Counted from the first letter of the stretch, positions 7,880-17,776 are shown. The stretch: DNA of 64,000 nucleotides from Erythrobacter litoralis (GCF_029760855.1 NZ_SOSI01000003.1:1-64000); one strand, 5' to 3'. Notes: a model not told the origin generated them from the sequence alone. Numbers and translations are program-made.

Positions 7880-10078
7880 CTATCCGGCGGGTTCGCTCGC
7901 GAACGCGTCCTCGAAGTCCCGTTCCGCCTGGCGCTGTCGTTCCTCGGCCCGTTGGCGCGCGCGTTCGATGGCCGCTTCGTCGATGCCGACGCCCTGATCG
8001 TTGATCCGGACATCAACCGGGACGCCGTCGATCTCGGTCGAAAGAACCGCCTCGCCGTCCCGGATGCGCAGCCGCGTATTGCCTTCGCCAAGCGGAATGT
8101 CGCCCGTATCCGGCACATCGAGCGGTTCGACCGGGGTGCCCGGATCGGGCAGGCTGCGCGGTGCCTGCCGTACCGGAGCCGCATCGACGCCGAGCGCCTG
8201 CGTCAAGAAGTCGCGCCAGATGCGCGCAGGAAGCCCACCGCCGGAGATGCCGCCCGCAAGCGGCGAATTGTCGTCGTTCCCGACCCAGACCCCGACCACA
8301 AGATCGCCCGCAAAACCGACGAACAGCGCATCGCGATTGTCCTGCGTCGTCCCTGTCTTGCCGAAATTCGGCACGCGCAGCATGGCCGCCTTTCCGGTCC
8401 CATCGTTAATGGCGGACCGTAGCAGTTCCAGCATTTCGGTATTCGTCGAACGCGACATGGACGAAGGCCCATCGGTCAAACGCTGCCACCAGCTTTGTTC
8501 GGGCCGGGCGAAAGCGTGCGCTTTCACCGGATAGGCATTCGCCGCGATCCCGGCATAGGCGCTGGTCAGTTCCAGCAGCGACATGGTCGTAGTGCCGAGC
8601 GCAAGGCTCGGATCGCCTTTCGCCATCGGCGCGGTGATGCCAAGATCGCGCGCGGTTTCGATAACCTTTTCGCTGCCCACCTCGCCGATCAATCGCACTG
8701 CGGCGACGTTGCTCGACCGCGCGAACGCTTCCCGCAATGTCAGGCTGTCGGAATAGGCGTCACGGCTGTTCTTCGGGCGATAGCCGCCTTGCGTGATTTC
8801 GGTATTCTCGATCCGGTCGTCCGGCTCCCACCCGTCGCGCAGGGCGGCGAGATACACGAAGGTCTTGAAGGTCGAGCCCGGTTGCCGTTTCGCCTGTGTC
8901 GCGCGGTTGAACGGCGACTTTTCATAATCCTTCCCGCCGATCATCGCCACAACCTCGCCATTGGGCCGCATCGCGATTAGCGCGACCTGCGCCTCGCCGA
9001 GCGGTGCCCGCGACGTCACCCGGCGGGCGATCTCCTGCAGCTTGCTGTCGAGCGTCGTGGTGAGCGTTTGCCGGGCATAGCCGGTCTCGGCAAACTCGCG
9101 CGCTTCGGGCAGCGCCCAATCGGCGAAATATGTTCCGGTCGGCAGATCGCTTTTCAACCGGACATCGAGCGTGGGCGGCCCCATGCGGTCGGCCTCGCCC
9201 TGCGTGATATAGCCGGCATCGGCCATTGATTGCACCACCAGCCTCATGCGTGCCTCCGCCCGGTCGTAGTGCCGGGTGGGGGCATAGGCGGACGGTGCCT
9301 GAAGCAAGCCTGCCAGCATTGCCGCCTGGTTTGCCCGCAGGTTCTCGGGACGGCGGTAGAAGTAATGCATGCTGGCCGCGCGAAGGCCGTACACGTTGTC
9401 GCCGAAATAGGCGTTGGAGAGATAGCGCTCCAGTATCTCGTCCTTGGTCAGCCACGCTTCCAGCCAGAACGCGATCAGCGCTTCGCGGGCCTTGCGGGTC
9501 AGGCTGCGTTCGGGGGTGAGGAAGGTGAATTTAGCGAGCTGCTGCGTGATCGTGCTGCCCCCGCCCGTGCCGGTGATTGCCGCGCGTGCTATCCCTCGGG
9601 GATCGACGCCCCAATGCGAATAGAACCGCCGATCCTCGATTGCGAGAAAGGCTTCGACGACATGCGGCGGGAGCGTATCGATATCGACCGGCTCGTCGGT
9701 AATCGCGCCGTTACGGGCGATCGGCGTGCCGTCCGAAGCGAGCAGCGTGATCTGCGGTGGCGCGATCGGGCGGAGCGACTTGTTCAGCGGCGCAGTGACG
9801 GCAAGCCAAGCGATCAGGACGATGAACAGCGCCAAGAGCGCTGCGATGACCCGCACCGCCCACCAACGCTTGCGCCGCCCACGCCAGTGCGACGGCTGGA
9901 ACCAGCGCGTCTGCCGCCGTTCTTCCTCGGCCAATGCGGTATCGACCGCACCCAGCCGAGTATCCCAGTGGTCGTAATCCGGCTCGCCCAGCCGGTCGTC
10001 GAGCGAGAAATAGCCGCGATGGCCCTCTGGCTCCGCCTCGTACTGCGAACCGCGCCGGAAGGAATCGAACACGCCCAT
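7880..10078 (-). CDS. class A penicillin-binding protein (transglycosylase/transpeptidase)
   Basis: 732 residues. It polymerises and cross-links peptidoglycan in the periplasm. A cytoplasmic charged N-terminus of about 75 residues precedes one membrane helix (about 76-97). The glycosyltransferase-51 domain follows (AIEDRRFYSHWGVDPRGIARA, GGSTITQQLAK). The transpeptidase domain has the Ser-Lys motif GSTFKTF, the SSN motif (ARSSNVAA) and the KTGTTQDN box. A short basic and acidic C-terminal tail extends beyond the domain (RQRAEERQRQAERD). The start is ATG 10078. Confidence 0.93.
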   Translation of the reverse strand: MGVFDSFRRGSQYEAEPEGHRGYFSLDDRLGEPDYDHWDTRLGAVDTALAEEERRQTRWFQPSHWRGRRKRWWAVRVIAALLALFIVLIAWLAVTAPLNKSLRPIAPPQITLLASDGTPIARNGAITDEPVDIDTLPPHVVEAFLAIEDRRFYSHWGVDPRGIARAAITGTGGGSTITQQLAKFTFLTPERSLTRKAREALIAFWLEAWLTKDEILERYLSNAYFGDNVYGLRAASMHYFYRRPENLRANQAAMLAGLLQAPSAYAPTRHYDRAEARMRLVVQSMADAGYITQGEADRMGPPTLDVRLKSDLPTGTYFADWALPEAREFAETGYARQTLTTTLDSKLQEIARRVTSRAPLGEAQVALIAMRPNGEVVAMIGGKDYEKSPFNRATQAKRQPGSTFKTFVYLAALRDGWEPDDRIENTEITQGGYRPKNSRDAYSDSLTLREAFARSSNVAAVRLIGEVGSEKVIETARDLGITAPMAKGDPSLALGTTTMSLLELTSAYAGIAANAYPVKAHAFARPEQSWWQRLTDGPSSMSRSTNTEMLELLRSAINDGTGKAAMLRVPNFGKTGTTQDNRDALFVGFAGDLVVGVWVGNDDNSPLAGGISGGGLPARIWRDFLTQALGVDAAPVRQAPRSLPDPGTPVEPLDVPDTGDIPLGEGNTRLRIRDGEAVLSTEIDGVPVDVRINDQGVGIDEAAIERARQRAEERQRQAERDFEDAFASEPAG

Positions 10079-10127
10079 CGCCTACTGTGCTACCTCAATA
10101 ACACAGCCATGCATAGGGTGCCGAAGC

Positions 10128-11120
10128 TTAACCCTTGCCGACCACACTCTCAGGCAGGTCCTCGCCGAACACGCGCTGGTAGTATTCGGCGACCAGCATC
10201 CGCTCTTCCTCATCACATTTGTTAAGGAAGGAGAGGCGGAAGGAAAAGCCGACATCCTTGAAGATCGCGTAGTTCTGAGCCCAGGTTATGACCGTGCGCG
10301 GACTCATCACGGTGGAAATATCACCGTTGATAAACCCCTGCCGCGAAAGGTCGGCAACCTTGATCATGTCGGCAAGCAGCTTGGGATCGGTGTCGGGGTT
10401 CTTCGCCGCGACGATCTCCTGTTCGGTTTCGGCCGCCAGGTAATTCAGGCCGACGACGATGTTCCAGCGGTCCATCTGGCCCTGGTTGATCGCCTGCGTC
10501 CCGTGGTAAAGCCCGCTCGTATCGCCGAGACCGACCGTGTTCGACGTCGCGAACAGGCGGAAGTTCGGATCGGGCCGGATGACGCGATTTTGGTCGAGCA
10601 GGGTGAGCTTACCCTGCTGTTCCAGCACGCGCTGGATCACGAACATCACGTCGGGGCGACCTGCATCGTATTCGTCGAACACCAGAGCAACGGGGTGCTG
10701 AAGCGCCCACGGCAGCAATCCCTCGCGAAACTCCGTAACTTGCAATCCGTCGCGCAGCACGATGGCGTCGCGCCCGATTAGGTCGATGCGGCTGATATGC
10801 GCATCAAGGTTTATGCGGATGCACGGCCAGTTGAGGCGGGCGGCGACCTGTTCGATATGAGTGGATTTGCCGGTGCCGTGATAGCCCTGCACCATCACCC
10901 GGCGATCATGCGCGAAACCGGCGAGGATCGCCATCGTCGTGTCGGGCTCGAACACGTAGCTTTCGTCGAGATCGGGGGTGCGTTCGTCCGGCTTGCTGAA
11001 GGCGGGCACCTTCCAGTCGATATCGATCCCGAAGGTTTCGCGGACGTCGACCTCGGTATCGGGGGCGGACAGCGCGGTCTTGGCGGCCGCGTCGAAGCTC
11101 TTGTCGGTCATTTCGTTCAT
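10128..11120 (-). CDS. cobS: cobaltochelatase CobS subunit (AAA+ ATPase)
   Basis: 330 residues. CobS is the AAA+ motor that with CobT and CobN inserts cobalt into hydrogenobyrinic acid a,c-diamide in aerobic B12 synthesis. Walker A is GYHGTGKST near residue 85, Walker B is [13 protein letters not shown], and sensor-like FATSNTVG follows. I chose ATG 11120 (MNEMTDKS); ATG 11111 is an alternative. Upstream codons in the open frame are antisense to the MpaB-type gene. CobT and CobN are not in the window. Confidence 0.92.
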   Translation of the reverse strand: MNEMTDKSFDAAAKTALSAPDTEVDVRETFGIDIDWKVPAFSKPDERTPDLDESYVFEPDTTMAILAGFAHDRRVMVQGYHGTGKSTHIEQVAARLNWPCIRINLDAHISRIDLIGRDAIVLRDGLQVTEFREGLLPWALQHPVALVFDEYDAGRPDVMFVIQRVLEQQGKLTLLDQNRVIRPDPNFRLFATSNTVGLGDTSGLYHGTQAINQGQMDRWNIVVGLNYLAAETEQEIVAAKNPDTDPKLLADMIKVADLSRQGFINGDISTVMSPRTVITWAQNYAIFKDVGFSFRLSFLNKCDEEERMLVAEYYQRVFGEDLPESVVGKG

Positions 11121-11175
11121 TGCGCGATGCGACCTAGGGATGATTCCGCCGAGCGCCAAGCCTATATTGGCGCTC

Positions 11176-12018
11176 ATGCCCGCCCCCGATCCCATCGAAT
11201 TTCTTCGCCAACAGATAATCGGCAGCGTCCGCGCGACCTTCAACGAAGGCAAGACGAACGCGCCCGCCCGCCCGCCGTCGGACGATGCCCTGTTCGAAAA
11301 GGACAGCCCGATCCGCCGCGTCCACGCCGACGTGGTGGGCATGATGGTCGGCGGGATACGTGGCCTGTTCCTGCAGATGCTGCACCCCCATGCGTTGCAG
11401 GGCGTGCTCGATTTTTCGAACTTCCGCAGCGACATGCATGGTCGCCTCAGCCGCACCGCGCATTTCATCACCGATACGACCTTCGCGCACCGGGATACTG
11501 CGATGGCGGCGATCGAGCGGGTCAACCGCATCCATACCAAGGTGAACGGCACCCTGCCCGACGGCACGCCCTATTCGGCCACCGACCCGCGTACCCTTGC
11601 CTGGGTCCATGTGGCGGAGGCAACCAGTTTCCTCGCCGGCTACATGCGCGTTGCCAAGCCGAACATGCCGAGCAGCGAGCAGGACGTATATTACCGCCAG
11701 TTCGCCGTCGTCGCCCGCGCCCTGAATGCCGATCCCGTGCCGACCAGTCGGCGTGAGGCGGAGGCGGTTTTCCGCGACTTGCGCGCCGACCTCTCTACCA
11801 GTCCGGAAGCGCGCGAGGTCGCGCACTTCGTCGCCACAATCAAACCCGAGGGCACCCCGCCGGCCCTGCAGAAGGCGATCGTAAGCGAATCCATCGCCCT
11901 GCTCCCGCCCTTCGCCCGTTCGATGTTGGGGTTAGAGATGCCGCCGCTGGGCGGCCTGCCTGCACGTGCCGCGACCTGGGGCGTCGGGCGAACGCTACGC
12001 TGGGCGTTTCGCCAATAG
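11176..12018 (+). CDS. MpaB/DUF2236 family oxygenase-like protein
   Basis: 280 residues from ATG 11176. The DUF2236 (MpaB/latex-clearing protein) superfamily core is recognisable: [30 protein letters not shown], and a [10 protein letters not shown] stretch with candidate haem-ligand histidines. Characterised relatives are haem-b oxygenases, but the substrate here is unknown. There is no signal peptide. The start lies 55 nt from the divergent cobS start, so the two share a promoter region. A terminator-like structure overlaps the stop. Confidence 0.85.
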   Translation: MPAPDPIEFLRQQIIGSVRATFNEGKTNAPARPPSDDALFEKDSPIRRVHADVVGMMVGGIRGLFLQMLHPHALQGVLDFSNFRSDMHGRLSRTAHFITDTTFAHRDTAMAAIERVNRIHTKVNGTLPDGTPYSATDPRTLAWVHVAEATSFLAGYMRVAKPNMPSSEQDVYYRQFAVVARALNADPVPTSRREAEAVFRDLRADLSTSPEAREVAHFVATIKPEGTPPALQKAIVSESIALLPPFARSMLGLEMPPLGGLPARAATWGVGRTLRWAFRQ

Positions 12019-12028
12019 CGTTTTTTTT
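11991..12028 (+). terminator. intrinsic terminator of the MpaB-type gene
   Basis: AACGCTA (11991-11997) pairs perfectly with TAGCGTT (12016-12022). The loop contains its own small GGCG/CGCC hairpin, and a run of eight T (12021-12028) completes the structure. The 3' arm contains the TAG stop codon of the gene. Confidence 0.6.
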
Positions 12029-12105
12029 GCTGTGCCTTTCGGCGCAATTGAGACATCATCCGGCTCCGGTTGCCCTGCCCGGCAACGTCTCGAAGGAGTG
12101 AGCCG

Positions 12106-12459
12106 ATGTATGTCAGCGGATTTCTGAGCCCGGTCCCCACTGCCAACAAGGATGCATACGCCGAACACGCACGGAAGGCGTGGCCGCTATTCAAGGAATA
12201 CGGCGCAGTCGAATTCATGGAAGCCTGGGGCGAGAACGTCCCGCAAGGCAAGACGACCGACTATCGCCGCGCGGTAAAGCTCGAAGATGATGAGACGGTT
12301 GTCTTCAGCTGGATCGTCTGGCCCAACAAGGAAACGGCCGATGCATGCGAGAAAAGCATGCAGACAGACGATCGCTGGCAAGCCATCATGGATATGCCTT
12401 TCGACGCGAAACGCATGATCGTCGGCGATTTCGTGCCTCTGGTGCACGAAAAGGCATAG
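12106..12459 (+). CDS. DUF1428 family protein
   Basis: 117 residues. The start at ATG 12106 is fixed by a strong AAGGAG ribosome site 9 nt upstream. The whole length matches the DUF1428 family (MYVSGFLSPVP, VEFMEAWGENVPQGK, VVFSWIVWPNKE, MPFDAKRMIVGDF), a dimeric alpha/beta-barrel ferredoxin-like fold of unknown biochemical role. It stands alone between a terminator and a convergent J-domain gene, so it is probably monocistronic. Confidence 0.88.
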   Translation: MYVSGFLSPVPTANKDAYAEHARKAWPLFKEYGAVEFMEAWGENVPQGKTTDYRRAVKLEDDETVVFSWIVWPNKETADACEKSMQTDDRWQAIMDMPFDAKRMIVGDFVPLVHEKA

Positions 12460-12465
12460 CCAAAC

Positions 12466-13059
12466 TCAGCTGATCGCGCGGGCCTTGCGCAGCGTCTGAT
12501 AGGCTTCGACGACGCGATTGAGCCGCGCTTCGTAGGCCCGGTCGCCGCCATTGCGGTCGGGATGGTAGCGGCGCACGAGTTCGCTGTAGCGCCGCCGCAG
12601 CCGCCGCCGATCGACATCGCTGCCAAGGCCGAGCGTTTCCAGCGCTTCCGCCTCTGCCGGGCTGAAGCGCCCGTCCATCGCCATCTCCGCCTGCCGCTGC
12701 GTCCGGCTCTTGATGCCGCGGGCCCGGGCCGAGATCGCGTCCAGCGGATCGTCGTAATCGGCCCAGCGAGGCATGCCGTCCACGCCGGCATTCGGCCGGA
12801 AGGTCGGGCTTTCGGTACGCCAGCCCATGCCGGGCGCCTGCGCAGCGAGGATTTCCTCCGCGCTCATCCCCTCGAACCAGTCGTAGCCCGCATTGAATTC
12901 GCGTACATGCTCCAAGCACATCCAGCGCCACCGGCCCGGCCCGTCGAAATTGTGCCCTGCCCCGCCCGGCGCGCGAAATTCGCCCGCCTCATGGCAGGTG
13001 GGGTGCTCGCATATCCTTCCGGTATCTTCGTATCGTCCGTGAAACTTTGTCTGGCGCAT
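12466..13059 (-). CDS. J-domain protein (DnaJ-like)
   Basis: 197 residues. The J-domain is C-terminal (about 132-195) with the HPD tripeptide in RRYHPDRNGG. J proteins stimulate the ATPase of Hsp70. The N-terminal half is not a canonical DnaJ region; it has a conserved-looking cysteine/histidine cluster (CEHPTCHEAGEFRAP, then CLEHV) that may bind metal. The gene is divergent from bolA, 60 nt away. In many alphaproteobacteria cobS, a J-domain gene and bolA are neighbours; here two other genes separate cobS. Confidence 0.88.
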   Translation of the reverse strand: MRQTKFHGRYEDTGRICEHPTCHEAGEFRAPGGAGHNFDGPGRWRWMCLEHVREFNAGYDWFEGMSAEEILAAQAPGMGWRTESPTFRPNAGVDGMPRWADYDDPLDAISARARGIKSRTQRQAEMAMDGRFSPAEAEALETLGLGSDVDRRRLRRRYSELVRRYHPDRNGGDRAYEARLNRVVEAYQTLRKARAIS

Positions 13060-13119
13060 TCGTTCTAGGATGGGGTGCGAATGCGCCGAGGAAAACCCCG
13101 AACAAGGAGAATTTGCCCA

Positions 13120-13392
13120 ATGTCAGGACCCGTCCAACAGGAAATGGAGCGCCTGCTGACCGATGCGTTCAAGCCGACGCGCCTCGAAGTCGTCAACGAC
13201 AGCGCCAGCCATAGCGGCCATGCAGGCGACGACGGTAGCGGCGAATCGCATTTCACCGTTACGATCGAAGCGCCCGCCTTTTCAGGTAAGAGCCGCCTCG
13301 AACGCCAGCGCATGGTCAATCAGGCACTTGGCGATATTCCGGGCGAGCGGGTCCACGCCCTGTCGATCCAAGCCTCGGCGCCGACGCCATGA
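13120..13392 (+). CDS. bolA: BolA family protein
   Basis: 90 residues. ATG 13120 is set by an AAGGAGA ribosome site. BolA proteins pair with monothiol glutaredoxins and act in Fe-S trafficking and stress-related regulation. The signature FSGKSRLERQRMVNQALGD with VHALSI is clear; the conserved His in HFTVTI is also present. First gene of a five-gene run, overlapping the GST gene by 4 nt. Confidence 0.92.
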   Translation: MSGPVQQEMERLLTDAFKPTRLEVVNDSASHSGHAGDDGSGESHFTVTIEAPAFSGKSRLERQRMVNQALGDIPGERVHALSIQASAPTP

Positions 13393-14120
13393 GCGATGCA
13401 CAATACGACCTATGGTACTGGCCCTCCATCCAGGGGCGCGGCGAGTTCGTTCGCCTGTTCATGGCGGCGGCCGATCTGAAATGGCGCGATCGGGCACGGG
13501 AAGGCGATGCGCAAGCGCTGGTCGAGGATATGGAGCGGCGGGCGGAAAGCGGGCAGTTCGCGCCCTATGCCCCGCCCTATCTGGTCGAGCGGGAAAGCGA
13601 CTTCGCCATCGCGCAGGTGGCGCATATCGTCAGCTGGCTGACCGGCGAGCACGATCTTGGGTCCGGCGACGAGCGGACCAATCTGCATCTCATCCAGTTG
13701 CAGTTGACCATCACCGATATCGTTGCCGAGGTGCACGATGTCCATCACCCCGTCGCCGGGGGACTTTATTACGACGAACAAAAGGATGCGGCGGCACAAG
13801 CGGCCAAGGCATTCCGCGAAGAGCGGATGCCCAAATATTTCGACCACTTCCAGCAGGCGCTACGCGTGAACGAGGGGCCGTTCGTGCTTGGCGATCGCTG
13901 GAGCCATGTCGACACCTCGCTGTTCCAGCTCGTAGAGGGCCTGCGCTATGCCTTGCCGCAACGCATGAAGACGCTGGAGAGCGACTATCCCGATCTTGGC
14001 GCCTGCCGCGATGCGGTCGCCAAGATCGATGGGGTCGCCCACTATCTGGACTCGGACAGCCGAATAGCGTTCAACAAGGACGGTATCTTTCGCCATTACG
14101 AGGAGCTTGACGCTGCATGA
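13389..14120 (+). CDS. glutathione S-transferase (sigma-like)
   Basis: 243 residues. The N-terminal thioredoxin-like part (about 5-85) starts YDLWYWPSIQGRGEFVRLF, with candidate catalytic Tyr near residues 7-10, and includes APPYLVERESDFAIAQVAHI, where the glutathione-contacting E/S pair would lie. The C-terminal helical domain spans about 90-240. The family conjugates or reduces electrophiles with glutathione. It overlaps bolA and the pirin gene by 4 nt each. Confidence 0.87.
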   Translation: MSDAQYDLWYWPSIQGRGEFVRLFMAAADLKWRDRAREGDAQALVEDMERRAESGQFAPYAPPYLVERESDFAIAQVAHIVSWLTGEHDLGSGDERTNLHLIQLQLTITDIVAEVHDVHHPVAGGLYYDEQKDAAAQAAKAFREERMPKYFDHFQQALRVNEGPFVLGDRWSHVDTSLFQLVEGLRYALPQRMKTLESDYPDLGACRDAVAKIDGVAHYLDSDSRIAFNKDGIFRHYEELDAA

Positions 14121-15007
14121 GCGTATTCGAGCAATTGCTGACGCCGACGACCCACGATCTCGGCCAGTTCCAGGTCCGCCGGGTGTTGCCCTCCAAGAAA
14201 CGCTCAATGGTCGGTCCCTTCATCTTCGTCGACGAATTCGGACCGGCGCAGCTCGATCTCGGCAAGGGGATGGACGTGCGGCCGCACCCGCATATCAACC
14301 TCTCGACCGTAACCTGGTTGTTCGAAGGCGCGATCGACCACCGCGACAGCATCGGCAGCTTCTCGACCATCAGGCCGGGGCAGGTGAACCTGATGACAGC
14401 GGGGCGCGGCATCGTTCATTCCGAGCGTTCGCCGCAGGCTGAGCGCGAGGCGGGGCCCAAGCTCTTCGGCATGCAGACATGGCTTGCCCTTCCAGACGGC
14501 CGCGAAGAGATCGATCCTGCTTTCGAAGCCATTACCGATCTGCCCGTAGTCGAAGACGGTCGCGCCCGCGCCATCGTCATCATGGGCGATTTGTGGGGCG
14601 AGACAGCGGCGACGACGACCCATGCCGGCACAATCTACGCCGAGATCGTACTGGAAGCCGGCGGCTGCATTCCACTGGAAGTCGATGCGGACGAGCGGGC
14701 CGTTATGCTGGTCGGCGGCGCGGCGACCGTCGATGGCCATGCGCTCGAAAAATTTCAGCTGTCGGTTCTCGCGCCCGGCAAGGAGATGACGCTGGCAAGC
14801 GATAGCGGCGCACGGGTCATGCTGCTCGGCGGCGACGCTTTCGAGACGAAACGCCATGCATGGTGGAATTTCGTCAGCTCGAGCGAGGAGCGCATCGAGC
14901 AGGCGAAGGAGGACTGGCGCGAAGGCCGTTTCGACGAGGTACCGGACGACCGCGAAGAACGGATTCCGCTGCCCGATGGCGCGCCCAAGACCGTTACCTA
15001 TCCATGA
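14117..15007 (+). CDS. pirin family protein
   Basis: 296 residues with two cupin domains. The N-terminal one shows the metal-site pattern RPHPHINLSTVTWLFEGAIDHRDS, and MTAGRGIVHSE is conserved in pirins. Bacterial pirins are iron-dependent and some have quercetinase activity or regulate metabolism; the role here is not known. ATGA overlaps on both sides place it in the bolA-GST-pirin-SDR-hydrolase operon. Confidence 0.9.
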   Translation: MSVFEQLLTPTTHDLGQFQVRRVLPSKKRSMVGPFIFVDEFGPAQLDLGKGMDVRPHPHINLSTVTWLFEGAIDHRDSIGSFSTIRPGQVNLMTAGRGIVHSERSPQAEREAGPKLFGMQTWLALPDGREEIDPAFEAITDLPVVEDGRARAIVIMGDLWGETAATTTHAGTIYAEIVLEAGGCIPLEVDADERAVMLVGGAATVDGHALEKFQLSVLAPGKEMTLASDSGARVMLLGGDAFETKRHAWWNFVSSSEERIEQAKEDWREGRFDEVPDDREERIPLPDGAPKTVTYP

Positions 15008-15828
15008 TCGGTAGTAGCCAGCAATTCGCCAACCAGACGGCGTGGATTACCGGGGCATCGAGCGGTATCGGCGCGGCTCTGGCGCGCGATCTGGCGGGGC
15101 GTGGAGCGGCCATCGTCCTGTCCGGGCGCGACGACGCGCGTTTGCGGGCGGTTGCGGGCACGCTCGATACCGAAACGCTGATCCTGCCGTTCGACGTTCG
15201 CGACGAAGCGGCCATGCAGGAGGCGACCGATAAAGCGACGTCATGGCGCAATGGCGTCGATATCTTCGTCGCGAATGCCGGCATCTCGCAGCGCAGCGAG
15301 GCGGTCGAGACCGACATGCAGGTCTATCGTGACATCATCGAGATCGACCTCACCGCCCAGATCGCGGCGACCCAGGCCTTGCTGCCGCATTTTGCCGAAC
15401 GAGGGACAGGCCGTCTGGTGTTCATCAGCTCGGTCGCGGGCAAGGTCGGCGTTCCCTTGCGCACCGCCTATTGCGCCGCCAAACACGGGCTGATCGGTTA
15501 TGCCGATGCACTGCGGGCGGAACTCAGCCAGACCGGCATTCAGGTGCATGTCGTGTGCCCCGGGTCGGTCGCCACCGATGTCAGCCGCAACGCCCTTAAC
15601 GCGGACGGCTCGCGCCGCGGCACCAGCGACAAGGCGATCGACGAAGGCATTCCCCCTGACGAAGCGGCCCGCGAAATTGTCGATGCCATTGCGGAAGGTA
15701 TGCGCGAAATCATCGTCGCGCGCGGCCCCGAACAAATGATGGGCGGGACACGGCGCACGCCCGATGCGCTGTTCGACCAAGTCGCCGGTATGGTCGCGCG
15801 CGGTTACATGCAGAAGATGAAGGCCTGA
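15004..15828 (+). CDS. short-chain dehydrogenase/reductase
   Basis: 274 residues, classical SDR. The nucleotide-binding motif is TGASSGIGAALA (about 17-28), then NAGIS, the catalytic Ser in FISSVAG, and Tyr-Lys in YCAAKHG. The C-terminal PGSVATDVS stretch is typical. The substrate is unknown. It overlaps pirin by 4 nt and is 2 nt from the hydrolase gene. Confidence 0.9.
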   Translation: MIGSSQQFANQTAWITGASSGIGAALARDLAGRGAAIVLSGRDDARLRAVAGTLDTETLILPFDVRDEAAMQEATDKATSWRNGVDIFVANAGISQRSEAVETDMQVYRDIIEIDLTAQIAATQALLPHFAERGTGRLVFISSVAGKVGVPLRTAYCAAKHGLIGYADALRAELSQTGIQVHVVCPGSVATDVSRNALNADGSRRGTSDKAIDEGIPPDEAAREIVDAIAEGMREIIVARGPEQMMGGTRRTPDALFDQVAGMVARGYMQKMKA

Positions 15829-15830
15829 AA

Positions 15831-16727
15831 ATGGACAAGCAGCGTATCTCCCTGCCGAACGGCATCGAACTCGACTTGACCGATGTTGGCCCGAAGGACG
15901 CGCCCGTGCTGATCTTCCTGCACGGCTTTCCCGAAAACCGGCACAGCTGGTGCCATCAAATCACGCATTTTCAGGACCGGTTCCGTTGCATCGCGCCCGA
16001 CCAACGTGGTTATGCCGGATCGTCCAAACCGGAAGGCGTCGAGAACTATTCGCCCGACAAACTGGTCGGCGACATCTTCTTGCTCGCAGCGGCGCTCGGC
16101 ATCGAACATTTCACAATCGTTGGCCACGATTGGGGCGGTGCGCTGGCTTGGGGCGTCGCGATGGCCGGGCAGGAAAGCGGCACGGTGACACGGGCGATCA
16201 TCGCCAACGCGCCCCACCCTGCGATCTTCCAGACGCTGCTTTATACCAGTCCGACCCAGCGCGAGGCGAGCCAGTACATGCGCGGCTTCCGCAATTCGAC
16301 GAACGATGCCGTCGTGCGCGAGGGCGGATTGAAAGCCCTGCTCGAACAGGAAATCCGCTGGGAGAACTCCGACCGGATGGAGCCTGCCGAACGCGAACGC
16401 CTGTTCCGGCAATGGGAAGACCGCGATGCCGCCTTCGCCATGCTCAACTGGTATCGCGCCAGCCCGATCGACATCCCGCCGCTGGATGCGCCGTATGAAA
16501 TGCCGGGGGACTACACGCCGCGCGAAGCCCCGCCGCTACGCATACCGACGCTGGTGATGTGGGGCATGGACGATCTGGCTCTTCCGCCCGAGAATACCGA
16601 GGGGCTGGACCGGCACATCGACGACCTGACGCTCGAACATATTCCCGATGCAGGTCACTTCGTTCAGTGGGAAAAGCCGGGTGCGGTCAACACTGCGATG
16701 GACGCATTTCTGCAACGGACCGCCTAA
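15831..16727 (+). CDS. alpha/beta hydrolase, epoxide-hydrolase-like
   Basis: 298 residues. HGFPENRHSW forms the oxyanion region, and the nucleophile elbow is GHDWGGA with Asp as nucleophile, as in epoxide hydrolases and haloalkane dehalogenases. YMRGFR and the cap-domain tyrosines (MLNWYRAS) support an epoxide hydrolase; the C-terminal His is in GHFVQWE. Last gene of the bolA-led operon; its end overlaps the convergent DUF2332 gene by 4 nt. Confidence 0.88.
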   Translation: MDKQRISLPNGIELDLTDVGPKDAPVLIFLHGFPENRHSWCHQITHFQDRFRCIAPDQRGYAGSSKPEGVENYSPDKLVGDIFLLAAALGIEHFTIVGHDWGGALAWGVAMAGQESGTVTRAIIANAPHPAIFQTLLYTSPTQREASQYMRGFRNSTNDAVVREGGLKALLEQEIRWENSDRMEPAERERLFRQWEDRDAAFAMLNWYRASPIDIPPLDAPYEMPGDYTPREAPPLRIPTLVMWGMDDLALPPENTEGLDRHIDDLTLEHIPDAGHFVQWEKPGAVNTAMDAFLQRTA

Positions 16728-17776
16728 CCGCCAAGCCACTCCACCCATTCGCCGTGCGGGTGCGCGTTGGCGAGGTGCGCCTCTTCCGCCCCGCCCGGCC
16801 TGTACCGCACCCGCAATTCGTGCGCGAAAGTCTCGCGATTGGTTTCGAGCGTGATCCACGCCAGCGGGCTGTCGGCCGTTGCCCGTTCGCCGGCACCTTC
16901 CATCGCGCCGGTGATCCGCTCCTGCTCGGCATCGGGCAGGTATTGCCACATGATCGAATGCATCAGCACGCGGGTCACGCCCTGCTCCGGCGCACGGGCG
17001 AGTTCGCGTTCGACCCAATCCGCGGCGCCCATCCGCTCGATCTCGGGCGGCATGCGTTCGGCAAGCGCGATGGCGGCATCGATCCGCGCCATCCGGCCAA
17101 GCGCTTCGGGCCAGACATAGCTTTTCAGGCGCAGCGCCTGTGCCTCGTCGGTCAGGTCTATCGGCGCGATGTCGCTGCCCCGCGCATCGACGAGCCCGAA
17201 CTCCGCATCGGGCGGCGAAGGCCCGCGCCATTCCGGCTCCAGCACCATGCGGCTGGCCGACGGGCCGACCGCGACCCCGCCAAGGTTATAGCGATAGCGG
17301 CCCATCATCGTGTTGATGCCCGCGCTCGCCCCGATCTCCAGCAGCTCGAACTGCGCCGTGGTGCGCCCGTCCGCCAGCCAAAGAAGCGCCGCCATCAGGC
17401 TGGCCGAGCGCCCCGCTTCGTTGGTCTGCGGCGGCCCGTCGAGCCACGGCATCAGGCGCGCATCGTACGTCTCGACCAACTCGCGCACCAGTGCATCGAC
17501 ATCCGCCTGCGCCGTCATGCGCCCGGCATAGACATCCTCCAGCCGCGGTTCGTCGCCGGTGAGGAAAAGGTTGTGCAGCCCGCCAGCGATCCGCAGCGGC
17601 ATGGCATCGCGCAGACTGAGGCCGTGCCAGTTATGGATGCGCCGCGCGGTGGCAGCGGACGAGTCTTCGAGCGCCAGTAAGGCCCGGACGACCCGCGCCG
17701 TGCCGGGGGCACCATTGGTTTCGGCGTGGTCGGCTTGCCACGCGATGGCTTCAGGGATGGAGACGGTGTCGAGCAT
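16724..17776 (-). CDS. DUF2332 family protein
   Basis: 350 residues. The full-length match is to DUF2332 (MPLRIAGGLHNLFLTG, TNEAGRSASLMAALL, LLEIGASAGINTMMGRY). The LLEIGASAG stretch resembles an S-adenosylmethionine-binding loop, so a methyltransferase-like fold is plausible, but activity is unproven. Convergent with the hydrolase gene. The start at ATG 17776 is the only good candidate. Confidence 0.85.
   Translation of the reverse strand: MLDTVSIPEAIAWQADHAETNGAPGTARVVRALLALEDSSAATARRIHNWHGLSLRDAMPLRIAGGLHNLFLTGDEPRLEDVYAGRMTAQADVDALVRELVETYDARLMPWLDGPPQTNEAGRSASLMAALLWLADGRTTAQFELLEIGASAGINTMMGRYRYNLGGVAVGPSASRMVLEPEWRGPSPPDAEFGLVDARGSDIAPIDLTDEAQALRLKSYVWPEALGRMARIDAAIALAERMPPEIERMGAADWVERELARAPEQGVTRVLMHSIMWQYLPDAEQERITGAMEGAGERATADSPLAWITLETNRETFAHELRVRYRPGGAEEAHLANAHPHGEWVEWLGG

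Noticed and set aside
9230-10225. Long open frame opposite the penicillin-binding protein gene
   Set aside because: High-GC shadow frame with low-complexity Arg-rich sequence; the minus-strand PBP has all its motifs.
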